Shown: positions 47,902-58,569 of the stretch, piece after piece | How positions within the stretch are numbered: position 1 is the first letter of the stretch | Layout: each line of letters opens with the position of its first letter | Source of the DNA: Chenopodium formosanum | Lineage: Eukaryota > Streptophyta > Magnoliopsida > Caryophyllales > Amaranthaceae | Assembly: GCA_024500155.1 (NCBI GenBank) | Contig: CM044860.1 | Span: forward strand, 1,658,501 to 1,722,500 | Length of the DNA: 64,000 bases | Reading direction: 5' to 3' | Program-made: the position numbers and the translations under genes | The notes under the pieces: model-generated | Seen by the model: only the letters and a program-made list of their open reading frames with translations | What the model was told of the DNA's origin: nothing | The model's database searches: none

Positions 47902-50900
47902 ATGGCAGGGAAGAAGAGAGAGAAAGAAGCTTCCAACAATGGCGGAGAAACCAACGGAGAAGATGCTAAACCTTCAACTTCAACCTTCAAGAAGGAACAA
48001 CTTCTACCTTCCATGATTAAGAACAAAGCCAAAAGGTCTGAAATTCATGCTAAGATTAAGCACGAGAAGAAGCTTGATAAGCGCAAGAAGACCAAAGCTC
48101 GTGATGCTGCTGATAAACGCGCTCTTGAACTCGGCGAAGAGGTTTTTTTCTCTCTTCATTCCAATCGTTTGATTTCGATTTCAATTTCGATTAAACGGCT
48201 GAGATTCATTTTGATTTTGTGCTTTGTAGCTTCCTCCAAGGCCTATTCCTCGTACGATTGAGAATACTAGGGAAGCTGATGAGACTGTTTGCAAGCCTGA
48301 TGATGAAGAGGTTATTATTTAATTTAATGTCTTAATTTCGTGGTTAATTTCTTGAGAAATTGGCTTTAATTTTTTAGGTAATGTCTCAATGTTGGTTATG
48401 TAGCTAGAAATGTGGTTGAATTGTTGAATTAATGGGTGCATTTTTTGTTGCAGTTGTTTGCGGAATTGGATACTGATGAGTTTAGTTCGGTTTTGAAAGG
48501 GCAGCGTGCTCAGAAAGTTATGATCACTACATGCCGTTTCAACTCCACTGTATGATCTTCTCCTTTCACTTGCCGTAGTTATTACATTTCCTATTGTTAT
48601 CACGTTTGCGTATTTCTTTCGGTCTAGGCAGTGTTAGCTTATCAATGACATGTATAGGGAAATGTGGAATGATATATATTATGATTACATGAAAGCAATG
48701 AACTAGTGTAAAGAGCGCTTGTAAAAACGGAGTAAGGCTATTTGTGTTTCTGGGTGTTGTTACCTTATTATTGGTCTTAACATTATCCTTGTTGTTGCTA
48801 AGTAATATTTAATGTGTATACTTTGAAAGGAAATTATGTTTGTGCACTTGAATCGGTGCTGTTTGTACTTTCAGTTTGGGTACCAAAATGATTTATATTC
48901 CCCTATTAAACCTTAGGTTTGAAGACAACTAATTCTATGTAGGTCTAGGTCAATTCTAAAGAACTGATTACTTACATTGTGATTTCTTTCTATTCCTTTA
49001 TAATGCTCCAAAAGTTTTGAAATGATAGTTTTAAAAACTATAATTGGAGTTCAGAAGAATTTGTCACCTTATTTGAAAAGTACTAATGGTTAATAAACTT
49101 ATTAACATGCCCCTGCACAAGTCAAGTGATGGGAAAAGTGTGGGAATGGTCTAGCCATCACAAAGGGCTGTTTAGTAAGCTAATATTTATGCCTTGTCCT
49201 TTATAACTAGAGGTTAGGATAATGAGCAACTATGTTTTGACATAGGAAATAGTCTTTTCTTCCCCCTTTCATGTTGAGATACAATTGATGATTGATAACG
49301 ATGTACGTGTAGCTCTAAACATTCATTAACTGTGATGATTGTATTCCCTCATTTCAATTGGCATAGCAGCTGCCTTGAGAAGTACTTCATGTACTTTGTA
49401 TACTTGATGGGTGAGGGTTAAGGAGTATAGAATAAGCATTGAAATTTTTGTTCTAGCTAGTGCTGAGCACTGCTAATATAATGGCTTCATTTTGATGTCG
49501 ATGTGATACAATCATGTATTCATGCTTGTCAACTGCATATTTTGATACGGAGTAGTTCCTAATATATTCTGCAATATGAATGCATATAGCCTGATTTTCA
49601 TCTTATGCTGTCTGCAGAGGGGACCTGAGTTTATCAAAGAATTAGTTCAAGTGATCCCAAATTCCTCTTACCATAAGAGAGGAACCTACGACTTGAAGAA
49701 GGTTGGAATTTGTCTCCTTTACCATATAATATAGATAACAAATTATCTTTCTCATTGCTGAATAGCTTATTTCCCTGTCTTTTCTTTAACAACTTTTGTA
49801 GATTGTGACTTATGCGACTAAAAAGGATTTCACTACTTTGATTGTTGTCCATACAAATAGAAGAGAGCCAGGTCAGTGTTGTTTTTCTCCAATCAACAGA
49901 AGTAAATTTTAATATAGAAGATTTAATCTGGCCCTTTCCCTTATTTTGTCGTCTTTTGCTTATGTGGCTGTATGTAACGCGTTGACTGGAAAGTCATATA
50001 GCTCAACGTACGCTATCAAATTTTATTTTTTTTTTCAGTATCTTATCATGTTTTTCTCTGATTTGGTGACATAGATGCTCTCTTAATCATCGGCTTACCT
50101 GATGGACCGACTGCACATTTCAAGCTTTCGAAACTTAAATTACGAAAAGAGATTAAGGTTAGTCACCAGTATTAAATATTGTAATTCTTGAATTATAATA
50201 CTTCGTATACTAATTCATCTTAGCTATATTTGCAAATGAGGTTAGTCACCAGTATTAAATATTGTAATTCTTGAATTATAATACTTCGTATACTAATTCA
50301 TCTTAGCTATATTTGCAAATGTTAACTGAATTTGTAACTCATTTGGATCTCCATTTCTTATATGCCCTTGGCTGCACGTCAAGATACAAGTCATACAACA
50401 CAGTTAACACACATACACCTAATTTGAGATTGACATTTATAGTACTGAACTACTGACTTGCACACCTGAGCTAAAAGGAAAGTATATTACTTTGTGTTAT
50501 GCTGTTTCACTATTCGTAGCTCTATGTGTAATTCTGTTCTGTAACTTGTTCCTTGTAAGAGTGTCCAATCATCTTGTCGGCCATCTTGTGAATATCTGTG
50601 TGTCTGAAATTTCTAATACTGATGGGTAAGGAATTATAATTCACTTTAAGAGCCTTTAAAGAGTTTACTTGCCTAGATTTTATTCTGCGATGTAAAAAAT
50701 TTATAGCAATGGATTGATAGCTTGAATAGACCTGTAATGTGACTGTATTTCCCATCAAGTGTTATTGGTTGAGTAGTTCTGCATTGTTTAGTGCTCTCTT
50801 TTTTATGCTCATAAAACTAATTTTTTGCAGAATCATGGTAATCCAACCAGTCATTGGCCGGAGCTAATGCTAAATAACTTCACAACAAGGCTTGGGTGTC

Positions 50901-51765
50901 GTGTTGGAAGGTCTCCTCTATTTCCTCTATAGTACAAACATGCCAATCTGTATTTCTAGTGACCCCTTCCATTTAGGTATTATGACTGGTTTCTGACAGT
51001 TTTCCTTGTATCATTCAGAATGTTACAATCTCTCTTCCCCCAAAAACCAGAATTTCGCGGTCGTCGGGTTGTTACCTTTCACTGTCAGCGGGATTATATA
51101 TTCTTTCGCCACCATAGGTACACATTGCTTGTTGCCTCTTCTACCTAGATGGTATTTGTACTCCATGAAGATTCTGCTTTTACCAATTTCTTGTGCTTGG
51201 TATTATGCTAGGTATGTATTTGAATCTAAAGATCCAAAGAAAGTAGACTCCAAAAAGGATCCTACTGCCGAGAAGAAGGCTTCAGATTATGTCAAGCCCC
51301 GTCTGCAGGTGTGTAATTTTTTGGTTTCATTATAATTATTTTCCTCCTCTCTTTTTGACCCCATCTCCCCCAAATTCTACTATTTTGAAATTTCATGCTG
51401 AAGCATGCCAAGTTTCATCTTAAATTTCTGTTATGGAACATAGTTCAGTTATCAGATGTGGTGATCTAGATAGGTTAGTTTACCAAATGTTATTATCTTT
51501 GAACCGTTAGTTTATATTCTATGCAGGAATGCGGCCCTCGGTTTGTATTGAAATTGAGAAGCCTGCAGCATGGCACATTCGATACTCAAGGCGGGGAATT
51601 TGAATGGACTCATAAGGTAACTTTGTTAGTTTGAGCAGGAATAAAATGCTGTAAATAGGCTCATTCTTTTTTGTGGTTAATTTGTGTATTAATTTTATTT
51701 TATTTTTGGCTATTTATCTGAAACAGCCGGAGATGGACACCAGTCGGAGGAGATTTTTCTTGTGA
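47902..51765 (+). CDS. RPF1: Ribosome production factor 1 (Brix domain)
   Basis: Eleven exons in phase: 47902-48141, 48230-48310, 48454-48549, 49618-49701, 49802-49871, 50075-50157, 50831-50910, 51019-51117, 51212-51308, 51527-51616 and 51727-51765, giving 352 residues, the usual size. The N-terminal ~80 residues are highly charged and Lys-rich. The Brix domain spans roughly 125-340 and shows KKDFTTLIVVHTNRREPDAL, IIGLPDGPTAHFKLS, NHGNPTSHWPELMLNNFTTR, GRRVVTFHCQRDYIFFRHHR and ECGPRFVLKLRSLQHGTFDT, ending KPEMDTSRRRFFL. RPF1 is a nucleolar assembly factor of the 60S ribosomal subunit needed for 27S pre-rRNA processing. The donor site of intron 6 is duplicated (see 50156-50321). Confidence 0.95.
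50156..50321 (+). repeat. perfect 83-bp tandem duplication covering the RPF1 intron 6 donor
   Basis: The segment 50156-50238, starting at the last two exon bases AG and the donor GTTAGT, is repeated without a mismatch at 50239-50321. A second AG|GTTAGT site therefore lies 83 bases into the intron. Using it would add 83 bases to exon 6, and the reading frame would hit a TAA in the sixth added codon. Confidence 0.95.
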
Positions 51766-51977
51766 TTTGCCCATTGATTTGTGTGTCCAAAATTTGGCTC
51801 ATAGGGTAATTGTAAAGCCTCAAATTTTGCTAAGTTTGCCAATGTATTTTAATTTTCTAATTATTACCTTCATGAATGATATCCTTTCAATGAAAAATAT
51901 GCTATTGATGATATGACAATGAATTTTGTTTGTTTAAACATGTCTCTTTTTTTTCATTCTTGTTGTAAAATTATCTA

Positions 51978-52934
51978 CTACCATCCTGGATTTTGCAAGT
52001 TACCATTGTATTGGGCAACAATAGAAGTAGTAATCTTTTTAAGAAGTTGGAGACACATCAAAACAAAAACACCACTGAAACTAGCTGCTTTTGTCCAAGA
52101 TCTCATTGGTGGAGGAATGATTAGTAGGTAGAAACATTCTACAGTCATTAAGATCCAACTTAAACTTTCCATAGTAAACTTCATCAACATGGTTTTCCCT
52201 TTGCTTTCTTCGGTTGTTAACCTGCCGAATATTCTGAATATCAGAGTAGCCACTACCAAAGCGGTGGTTACTGACCACCCCCTGTAGACCAGCATACCTC
52301 CCACAATTAGAGGCTGCTGCCTACAGACACAGGACAAGCACTCACCTGAGAACTTAGACGACATTAGAGCATCAAGACCTGTGTAGTAAGGCAAGATAAT
52401 TGAGTCCAAGTACAGTGCTGTATGTAGGATTCCTGATATAGTTGATGCCTCGAGGAACACATACTTGAAGTCGCTGTCAGTTTCAGTGTTGAAGGCAAGA
52501 GCAGAAATCCGAACCAGGTGGAGGATTGCAGGACCATTATACGACATAGGGAACACAGTGTTTACCCTGTGTCCTTTTGCCATGATGACAAGAATGATGG
52601 GTAGGAAAATAGGACCTGATGGAAGAAAGTATCTCCTTAACTGATTGAGTCGAGTAAGGGGAGTTGCCTTTCTCCCTCCTATCATCCCCACCACCATCAA
52701 AACTGTGGTTGCTAAGAACGTAATGGCGATGAAGACAATCGCCAAATTATCAACCCAAGATGGGTAATCTCCTGAATAGTTGCTGTTGCAGTAGTAGTGG
52801 TACGGACAGTTGATCGGATCTAGTGTTTCTTCCAGCTGCCATTTTGTGCACTTGAAGAAGGCCCTCTGGATATCCCCCTCCGGTATCGTAGACAGATATG
52901 CTGAATTTCTTGAGGGCAGGAGTGGATTAAACAT
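51978..52934 (-). CDS. plant multi-pass membrane protein of unknown function
   Basis: Intact single-exon frame of 318 residues on the minus strand. I do not recognise a characterised family. Visible features: an N-terminal part (1-60) with several Cys and the motif CPYHYYCNSNYSGDYP, likely facing outside or lumen; then hydrophobic segments at about 63-86, 104-119, 135-149, 160-181, 208-235, 258-275 and 283-300, suggesting about seven membrane passes; a cluster CLSCVCRQQ at 199-207; and a charged loop near 238-252. I believe similar uncharacterised proteins occur widely in plants, but cannot confirm that here. Its stop codon is about 213 bases from the RPF1 stop on the other strand, so the 3' UTRs probably overlap. 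Confidence 0.8.
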   Translation of the reverse strand: MFNPLLPSRNSAYLSTIPEGDIQRAFFKCTKWQLEETLDPINCPYHYYCNSNYSGDYPSWVDNLAIVFIAITFLATTVLMVVGMIGGRKATPLTRLNQLRRYFLPSGPIFLPIILVIMAKGHRVNTVFPMSYNGPAILHLVRISALAFNTETDSDFKYVFLEASTISGILHTALYLDSIILPYYTGLDALMSSKFSGECLSCVCRQQPLIVGGMLVYRGWSVTTALVVATLIFRIFGRLTTEESKGKTMLMKFTMESLSWILMTVECFYLLIIPPPMRSWTKAASFSGVFVLMCLQLLKKITTSIVAQYNGNLQNPGW

Positions 52935-55268
52935 ATTTTGTTTGACCTTTGCATATTAGAGTATTGATTTGTATGATTGTGCTGTGGATATAAGTTTTAA
53001 CTCTAAGGGAGAGGGTGGGCCTCCCCTCGAATGGTTGAGCAGTTGTTTTTGCTGAATGAGAATTGGATGATGATTGACCAACAGCAAAAACTTGTTGAAA
53101 AAGAACCTGTCAATTGTGAGGAAGATTATTCAAAGCTATTTTACAGACTTGAGATTGTGAAACCTTTATGATGATGGTATTATTTTTCATGTATATGCTG
53201 TGAGTTGTAAGGTGAGACTCTCGATGTTGGTTATCGCATAATCGGACTTACAAATGGATGAATCGTAATTTACCATTATATATAATATTATCAGTATTGT
53301 GTTGTATCATATCAGTTGTTTTCGATTAGTTCGTTGTCAAAATTTGGGGAAGACTACGATAATTTAATAACTCTCGGGTTTGCTGAGGTTGGGTGTTTGG
53401 CTGAGTCCTTAAGAGTGCTTGCCTTTCTATGGAAGCGATGATGTTTGTTGATGATTGCAACTGATTGTTAGCTTTTGAAGTAGTTAGAAGGTGTTAATAG
53501 TACTATTGCTGCTGAATTAAGGTGGATGATTAATGAATAAATTATTATTTTGATATAATGTATGATGGAAGATTAATGAATAAAGTATGAAATATTATTT
53601 TATTTATTTTCATAAAGCTGTTATTTTAATATGCAAGTAGTTGATGTCAAAAAAAAAAATATGCAAGTAGTTTGATGAACTTGTAATCTATACAAGAAAA
53701 ATTTCGTGTTTATTGTGATCACCGGCTTGGTCAAATTGAAGGTTGCTTCAAGTTACAAAATGTACTACTTGGTAAGGAGTATCAATTTTATTTTATTTTT
53801 AATATTTCATTGACGTCGTTATAATTAGTGAGAGTATTTTCTTCTATTATTAGATTAGTTAATTACTAATTCTTGGAATTGTTTTTTCTTTAAAAATTAT
53901 TTACAAGTATTTTGGAAGAAAATGTAATATGGGACTGCTGCCCATCACAGACCTAATCTAGTAGATTGGGAAGAATTGGCTTATGTGGAGTTGTGGAGAG
54001 AGGAAAACGGATAAAGGGTTATGAAAAAGGGTGCTTGCTTGAAAGAATCAATCAAAAGGGTGATTACTTTGTTGAGGGAGCTTAGCCGCATAGGAGTGTT
54101 TTGGCTAAAATTAAATCTCATCTGTATCGTTTTCTTTCAAACTAATTACAATAGTAGTATAGTACAGAGTATAACAAAAATAATATGCAGAGAATTTTAA
54201 AAAAAAAAATAATATGTTTATTTTTAATTGTATTTTGTAAAAGGAATCTCAATATTGCATGTCCATTACAATACAATTTATTTCTATATTGGCAAAAACG
54301 TGGTTCATGTCCCTCTGAATGAAATGAAGTGTGTAAAATAGAGTATATTAGTCAGTGGCATCTGAAAATGATCCTGCAAAATGACATGAGCTGATATGGT
54401 CTTAGTCATGACAGCTTTGTATTTATCACTCTCTTCAACTATTTACCAATACGCAGATACTTCATTCCTTATCATTTAAAAGCCCCTGTATTTTCTTATA
54501 TAGGTCCAAGTGCATTTAGATCATATTCATAGCAAATTCTTAAATTAGGTGTCATATTCTTGTTTCTCAAGCATTTCTTTTGTGCTACCTTTGTCAAGTT
54601 ATTTATATATTGGAAATGCTTGGAGAATCGATAAGGACGGAAGAAATAAAATAAAATTATAGCATCACTTCTCATCCTTGAGTTTATAATTTAACCTACC
54701 TAATAAAGAAATAAAAATTTATGAAACTATAAGAACGAGTAAATTGGTATAGATTATAGAGCATGCACGCATAAGGTATATATTTAGAGTGTGTCAATTA
54801 CCGTGTTGGATCTTTCCATAACCATTGATAAGCTTTCAAATTGCGTAGATGTTTCAAAAAATTTTAAATCTTAAAAATATCAAAAATATTGGCAGTCTTA
54901 GTTACAAGGTAATATTCTTCGCTCAAACAATGACAAAGCTTAGGTTACAAGGTTTATCTATCTCAAATTCTCAAGTGTATATGTCCTCTAAATTCCAAAT
55001 GACTCCTAATTTTGACAACAAATACATTAATTCGAATTTTATTCCCAAAGTTACACACCATTTCTTCCCTCACCAAATAACTGGTAGCCCCACTCTATTA
55101 TATGGACCTCATGTAGATGATCTTATTCGTAAAGGATAGAAATATTCACCCTTTTTTTTTTCTTTTTCTTTAATTTTTGTATTTCTATTACATTCTAAAA
55201 AGAGAAAATGTCATATGCACAGTAAATTATTTTACATAAATTCCATTCATATCCCTTTTTATTTCAGT

Positions 55269-55306
<38 letters not shown>

Positions 55307-55397
55307 ATCTTCTAGAGTTCAACGGTTAAAATACACTAAATAAATGCGTTGCAGCGTTGGTTTTTTTTTTTTTTTTTTTTCCGTTGGATATATACTA
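52935..55397. other. intergenic DNA with one unassigned small ORF (54849-55139)
   Basis: The first few hundred bases are the promoter side of the minus-strand membrane protein gene. Near 53631-53676 the phrase ATATGCAAGTAGTT(T)GATG occurs twice around an A-run. The plus frame 54849-55139 (96 codons) is the only sizeable ORF. It has no domain, signal peptide or conserved motif I recognise, so it is not called a gene. T-runs lie at 55270-55302 and 55361-55380. Confidence 0.45.
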
Positions 55398-55662
55398 CTC
55401 TCTTTATATGTTAATAAGTGTTAAACTTCTCCTTAGAATGTATTTCAATGTAATTTTTTTATCAATAATTAATAAGTGTACATTATAAAGATTGAAAATT
55501 AATTTAATAAACTATTTATTGAGACGATTTCAATAAGTACCCGTACGACTATATTTTTGCTTATGTATAAATAACAAATACGGAGTATTAGTCAAAATAG
55601 GTCAAGTGAATAGTGCAAAAAGAAATAATGGAGCATTTATGGAGTATTAAATACGGAGGGAG
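55398..55662. mobile_element. Stowaway-like MITE
   Basis: CTCTCTTTATATGTTAATAAG at the left (shortened by divergence) and TTAAATACGGAGGGAG at the right, with TA at both borders, about 265 bp. The inverted repeat is weaker than in the other copies. Confidence 0.5.
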
Positions 55663-55808
55663 TACGTAATAAGTCTAATAACTAAATGAAATCCGTACGA
55701 TGCACGTTTTGTTTTATTTTTGTAAAAATGAACGTATTTAGTACTCTATATTTACATGAAACATTATGTAATTTTATTCGTTTGTTATTTTAACTCCTTT
55801 TTTTAGTA

Positions 55809-56100
55809 CTCCCTCCGTTTTTTTTATAGGTTAAAGATGAGATTGCGCAAGTTTTAGGTTGTTTAATAAAATAAGATGTTAGTGGGGTTAATAAGGTTAT
55901 TATTTTGTTGGAAAATAAAGTGGTGTGAAAAGGATTGAGAACCATTGAAGGATTGAGAGATGATAAAGTAAAAAAACAATGGGGACACTAGTGGGTATAG
56001 ATATATTATTAAATTGTAAAAGATTTTCAAAAATGGAACTCTAGCTTATTTAAAAATCGGACGAAAATAATAACTCTAGCTTATAAAAAAACGGAGGGAG
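55809..56100. mobile_element. Stowaway-like MITE
   Basis: CTCCCTCCGTTTTTTTTATA at the left pairs with TATAAAAAAACGGAGGGAG at the right; TA precedes the left end and TT follows the right end. About 292 bp, no coding sequence. Confidence 0.75.
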
Positions 56101-56106
56101 TTTTAT

Positions 56107-56108
<2 letters not shown>

Positions 56109-56142
<34 letters not shown>
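56109..56142. repeat. (TA)n tract at the left edge of the 5.1-kb element
   Basis: About 17 TA units end exactly where the terminal inverted repeat starts. A matching (TA)n tract begins at the other end of the element at 61242. Confidence 0.9.
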
Positions 56143-56145
<3 letters not shown>

Positions 56146-56203
56146 GAAAGCTCATGTAAGAACCCTCCTCTATATAAGAACCCAATCTTATATAAGAACC
56201 AAT
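56143..56203 (+). repeat. left terminal inverted repeat
   Basis: Contains three spaced TAAGAACC units. The inner part CTCTATATAAGAACCCAATC is nearly identical to the reverse complement of the right end. Confidence 0.8.
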
Positions 56204-57229
56204 CTGAACCCTCTATTACCTTTTGATCTAACCGCTCAAATTGATTTTAGTAATGGCATATTTGTAATATTGTAGATTGTTTACAATTCATTTTTAACAA
56301 ATTGACGTAGAACACAAGGCTACTCCTGACTCCTCCTTCTCTCTCTCCTCAATAGCATCTCTCTCGCTCAAAATTACCCAAATTTCATTAAATTCATCAA
56401 TGAATTTTCTTAGCTTTTGGATAAATCATTGTAAGTTTATCACTTGTTTTAAAATCCTGATTTCATATAATCAATTGATTTTTACGGTTTTTACAGATTT
56501 TTTTTCATAGACTTTTGCATATTTTTTCCGCTATTGCGATTTTGTTTTACGATTTTTCCTGATTTTTTTCCCTTCTTGTCATCAATTTTGTCTTCATTCG
56601 ATTAGTTCGTATTTTATTTTCGATTTTTGCTGGTTTTTTTAGCCAATTTTCCTGTTTTGTTTTCCGCTAATTTTTTCACTTTGTGATTAATATGTCCAAC
56701 TTAATTATTTCGGCTTAAGTTTATTTATTTTTAAACAATTCGGCTTAAGTTTATTAGTTTGTGTTCAATTTTGTCAATTTCATCATCAAATTTTCTAAAT
56801 CTTGTGTTTGAGTTCAATTTATTTTGAGGATAAGTTTATGATAGATTTTGCTGCATTTTTTAATGTGTTTATTTTGAATTTCAGGTTTATCAATTTTCAT
56901 TCTAAGTTCGAAAGTTGATCTTATGTAGTCATCTTTTCTTGCAATCAATGGCTTAATGTCTGAAACTTCTTTTTCATATTTTGTTATAAACTATTATTTA
57001 TGATGGATCATGTACTAAATATTTGTGTATATGTTCTAAACTATGATGGAAATGTTCTAAACTTATTTCTTACCAATTAATGTGTCATAAGTGAGATTAT
57101 AATTGAGGAGCCTAGTAGAGCCTTTGAAGATTTTTGAGTATGCTTATAAATCATTAATTAGCTACAGTCTACTTGTGTTAATTTGCGTGACAAACTCGAT
57201 CTTATTTCACTTTCTAGACGCCTTTAGGT

Positions 57230-57415
57230 GCAGAGCAAGTAAGCTGTAAGGGTGAATTTAGACACTAGTATATATGCTTGGTGAGATGGGTATGGGATTA
57301 TTGCAGCTTGTGCTTAGGATTACGGTAGGGGCTTAAATCGAATTTATAGAGACCCGGAGTCGAATATTGCAGATGTAAAGGCCATTATTTGGGGTATGGA
57401 GATAATGAACAACTC
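57230..57415 (+). pseudogene. relic of a LINE-type RNase H domain
   Basis: In one frame, read through two stops, the segment gives VNLDTSIYAW, then DGYGIIAACA, then DYGRGL, then ESNIADVKAIIWGMEIMN. This is the layout of the plant RVT_3 RNase H domain (VN.DA, G.G...R, A...A...G). The domain is degraded and partial, so it is a fossil fragment. The assignment is by eye and modest. Confidence 0.45.
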
Positions 57416-57482
57416 ATACTACAAATTATTAGTCATGTAATGGCATATATATTTAAGTGCAAAAACTTATATTATATTTGGT

Positions 57483-57608
57483 TATGTCACCGGCTATGAC
57501 ATCAGTTGAAGAAGGAACAACAAGAGTGCCATCAATAAACTGAGAAAGTGAGAAAGGCTATAGCCACTTAAGGTGGCTTCTACTTGTGCTTTCCAGGAAA
57601 TGTAGTTA
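57483..57608 (-). pseudogene. relic of a Ty1/Copia gag N-terminus
   Basis: The minus strand gives NYISWKAQVEATLSGYSLSH and then, after a frameshift, FIDGTLVVPSSTDVIAGDI. This follows the well-known plant Copia gag start (NY..W..Q....L.G..L..F.DGT...P). Both flanks are unrelated, so only this exon-sized fragment survives. Confidence 0.55.
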
Positions 57609-57873
57609 AGTATTAAAGAAAATTTCCAATGTTTGTTTACATGGAAAAGATGATAATAATATGTTAGCCACTAAATTTGTTGCAGGGATATAGCATTTGT
57701 AGGCTTTTGAATTGTACTCATATAGAAGTTTTGTTTTGTCTTTACTTATTAGTGTTGTTGCTAGGCTTGTTTACTATGTTAAATTCCTCAACTGAAAAAC
57801 TGAACCACCCTGGCCCATTCTTTTTGTGATGTGTCGATCATGTTTGTTACTTATAATGAATTTAATATACATT

Positions 57874-57945
57874 AGTCTACTAGCTCAATAGATAGAGCAT
57901 TGTGCAAATGCACAAAAGATGTGGGTTCGAATCCCACGTAGGCTC
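57874..57945 (+). ncRNA. tRNA-like cloverleaf 1
   Basis: Folds as a tRNA: acceptor AGTCTAC/GTAGGCT (7 pairs, one G-U), D arm GCTC/GAGC, anticodon-position stem TTGTG/CACAA, 5-nt variable loop and T arm GTGGG-TTCGAAT-CCCAC. The A box (TAGCTCAATAG) and B box (GGTTCGAATCC) are intact, so pol III transcription is possible. The 'anticodon loop' has only six bases (CAAATG), lacks U33, and can pair further (TTGTGC/GCACAA), closing into a hairpin. It is therefore unlikely to decode. It is either a diverged tRNA pseudogene or a tRNA-mimic of the element. Confidence 0.7.
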
Positions 57946-58138
57946 ATTTGTGTAATATGGATGCGAGAGTTTGTATGATTACATAGAGTTAAATTGTAAC
58001 CAAGTTTCCATAGTCATTAATCATTTCAAGCTAATTTTTCTCTTGTATAACTTAGTGCTAATTTGGCTCCTTTTTTTTTTTCTTACAATTAAGTAGATTA
58101 TAATAAAAATAAAATAATAATAAAAAATTAGAACCTGG

Positions 58139-58330
58139 GAAGAAAATTTAGAAAATAGAAATTTTTTTAGAACATAAGTAGAAAAAATTTAGAACATAAA
58201 CTGAAAAAATTTAGAACATAAGATAGCAAAATTTAGAACATAAGCAAACAAAAATTTAGAACATAAGTTGAAAAAATAATTTATAACTTAGGAAAAAAAT
58301 TTAGAACATAAGCTGAAAATATAACTTTAC
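58139..58330 (-). repeat. short array of TTTAGAACATAAG units
   Basis: Six or so copies of AAATTTAGAACATAAG-like units spaced about 24 bases apart, between the two tRNA-like sequences. It is the inverted form of the larger array to the right. Confidence 0.8.
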
Positions 58331-58481
58331 ATAAGTTTAATTTGTAAAAAACATAAGCCAATTTTTAGTTTGTAAAATATAACAATAGTTTAATTTACAT
58401 TTTACCTATCGAGTTATTATGGTATATTTTTATGACAATTTGGTTTCCTCTTATTTTTTGTTAGATAGATATTTTTAGAGA

Positions 58482-58553
58482 TAACCTATGTAGGAATCGA
58501 ACCTACATCTTCTATGCATTTTGCATAGTGCTCTACCTTTGAGCTAATAGGTT
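58482..58553 (-). ncRNA. tRNA-like cloverleaf 2
   Basis: The minus strand folds fully: acceptor AACCTAT/ATAGGTT (7 Watson-Crick pairs), D arm GCTC/GAGC, stem CTATG/CATAG with loop CAAAATG, 5-nt variable loop and T arm GTAGG-TTCGATT-CCTAC. The A and B boxes are intact. If taken as a tRNA, the anticodon position would be AAA, but residue 33 is A instead of U. The stem can extend to CTATGCA/TGCATAG, leaving three unpaired A. It is related to cloverleaf 1 and opposite in orientation, 538 bases away. Several stem differences between the two are paired changes that keep pairing. Confidence 0.72.
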
Positions 58554-58569
58554 TTAAAATACGAACACA

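Noticed and set aside
58482..58553. Functional tRNA-Phe (anticodon AAA)
   Set aside because: U33 is absent and the anticodon loop can close into a longer stem, so decoding is unlikely.
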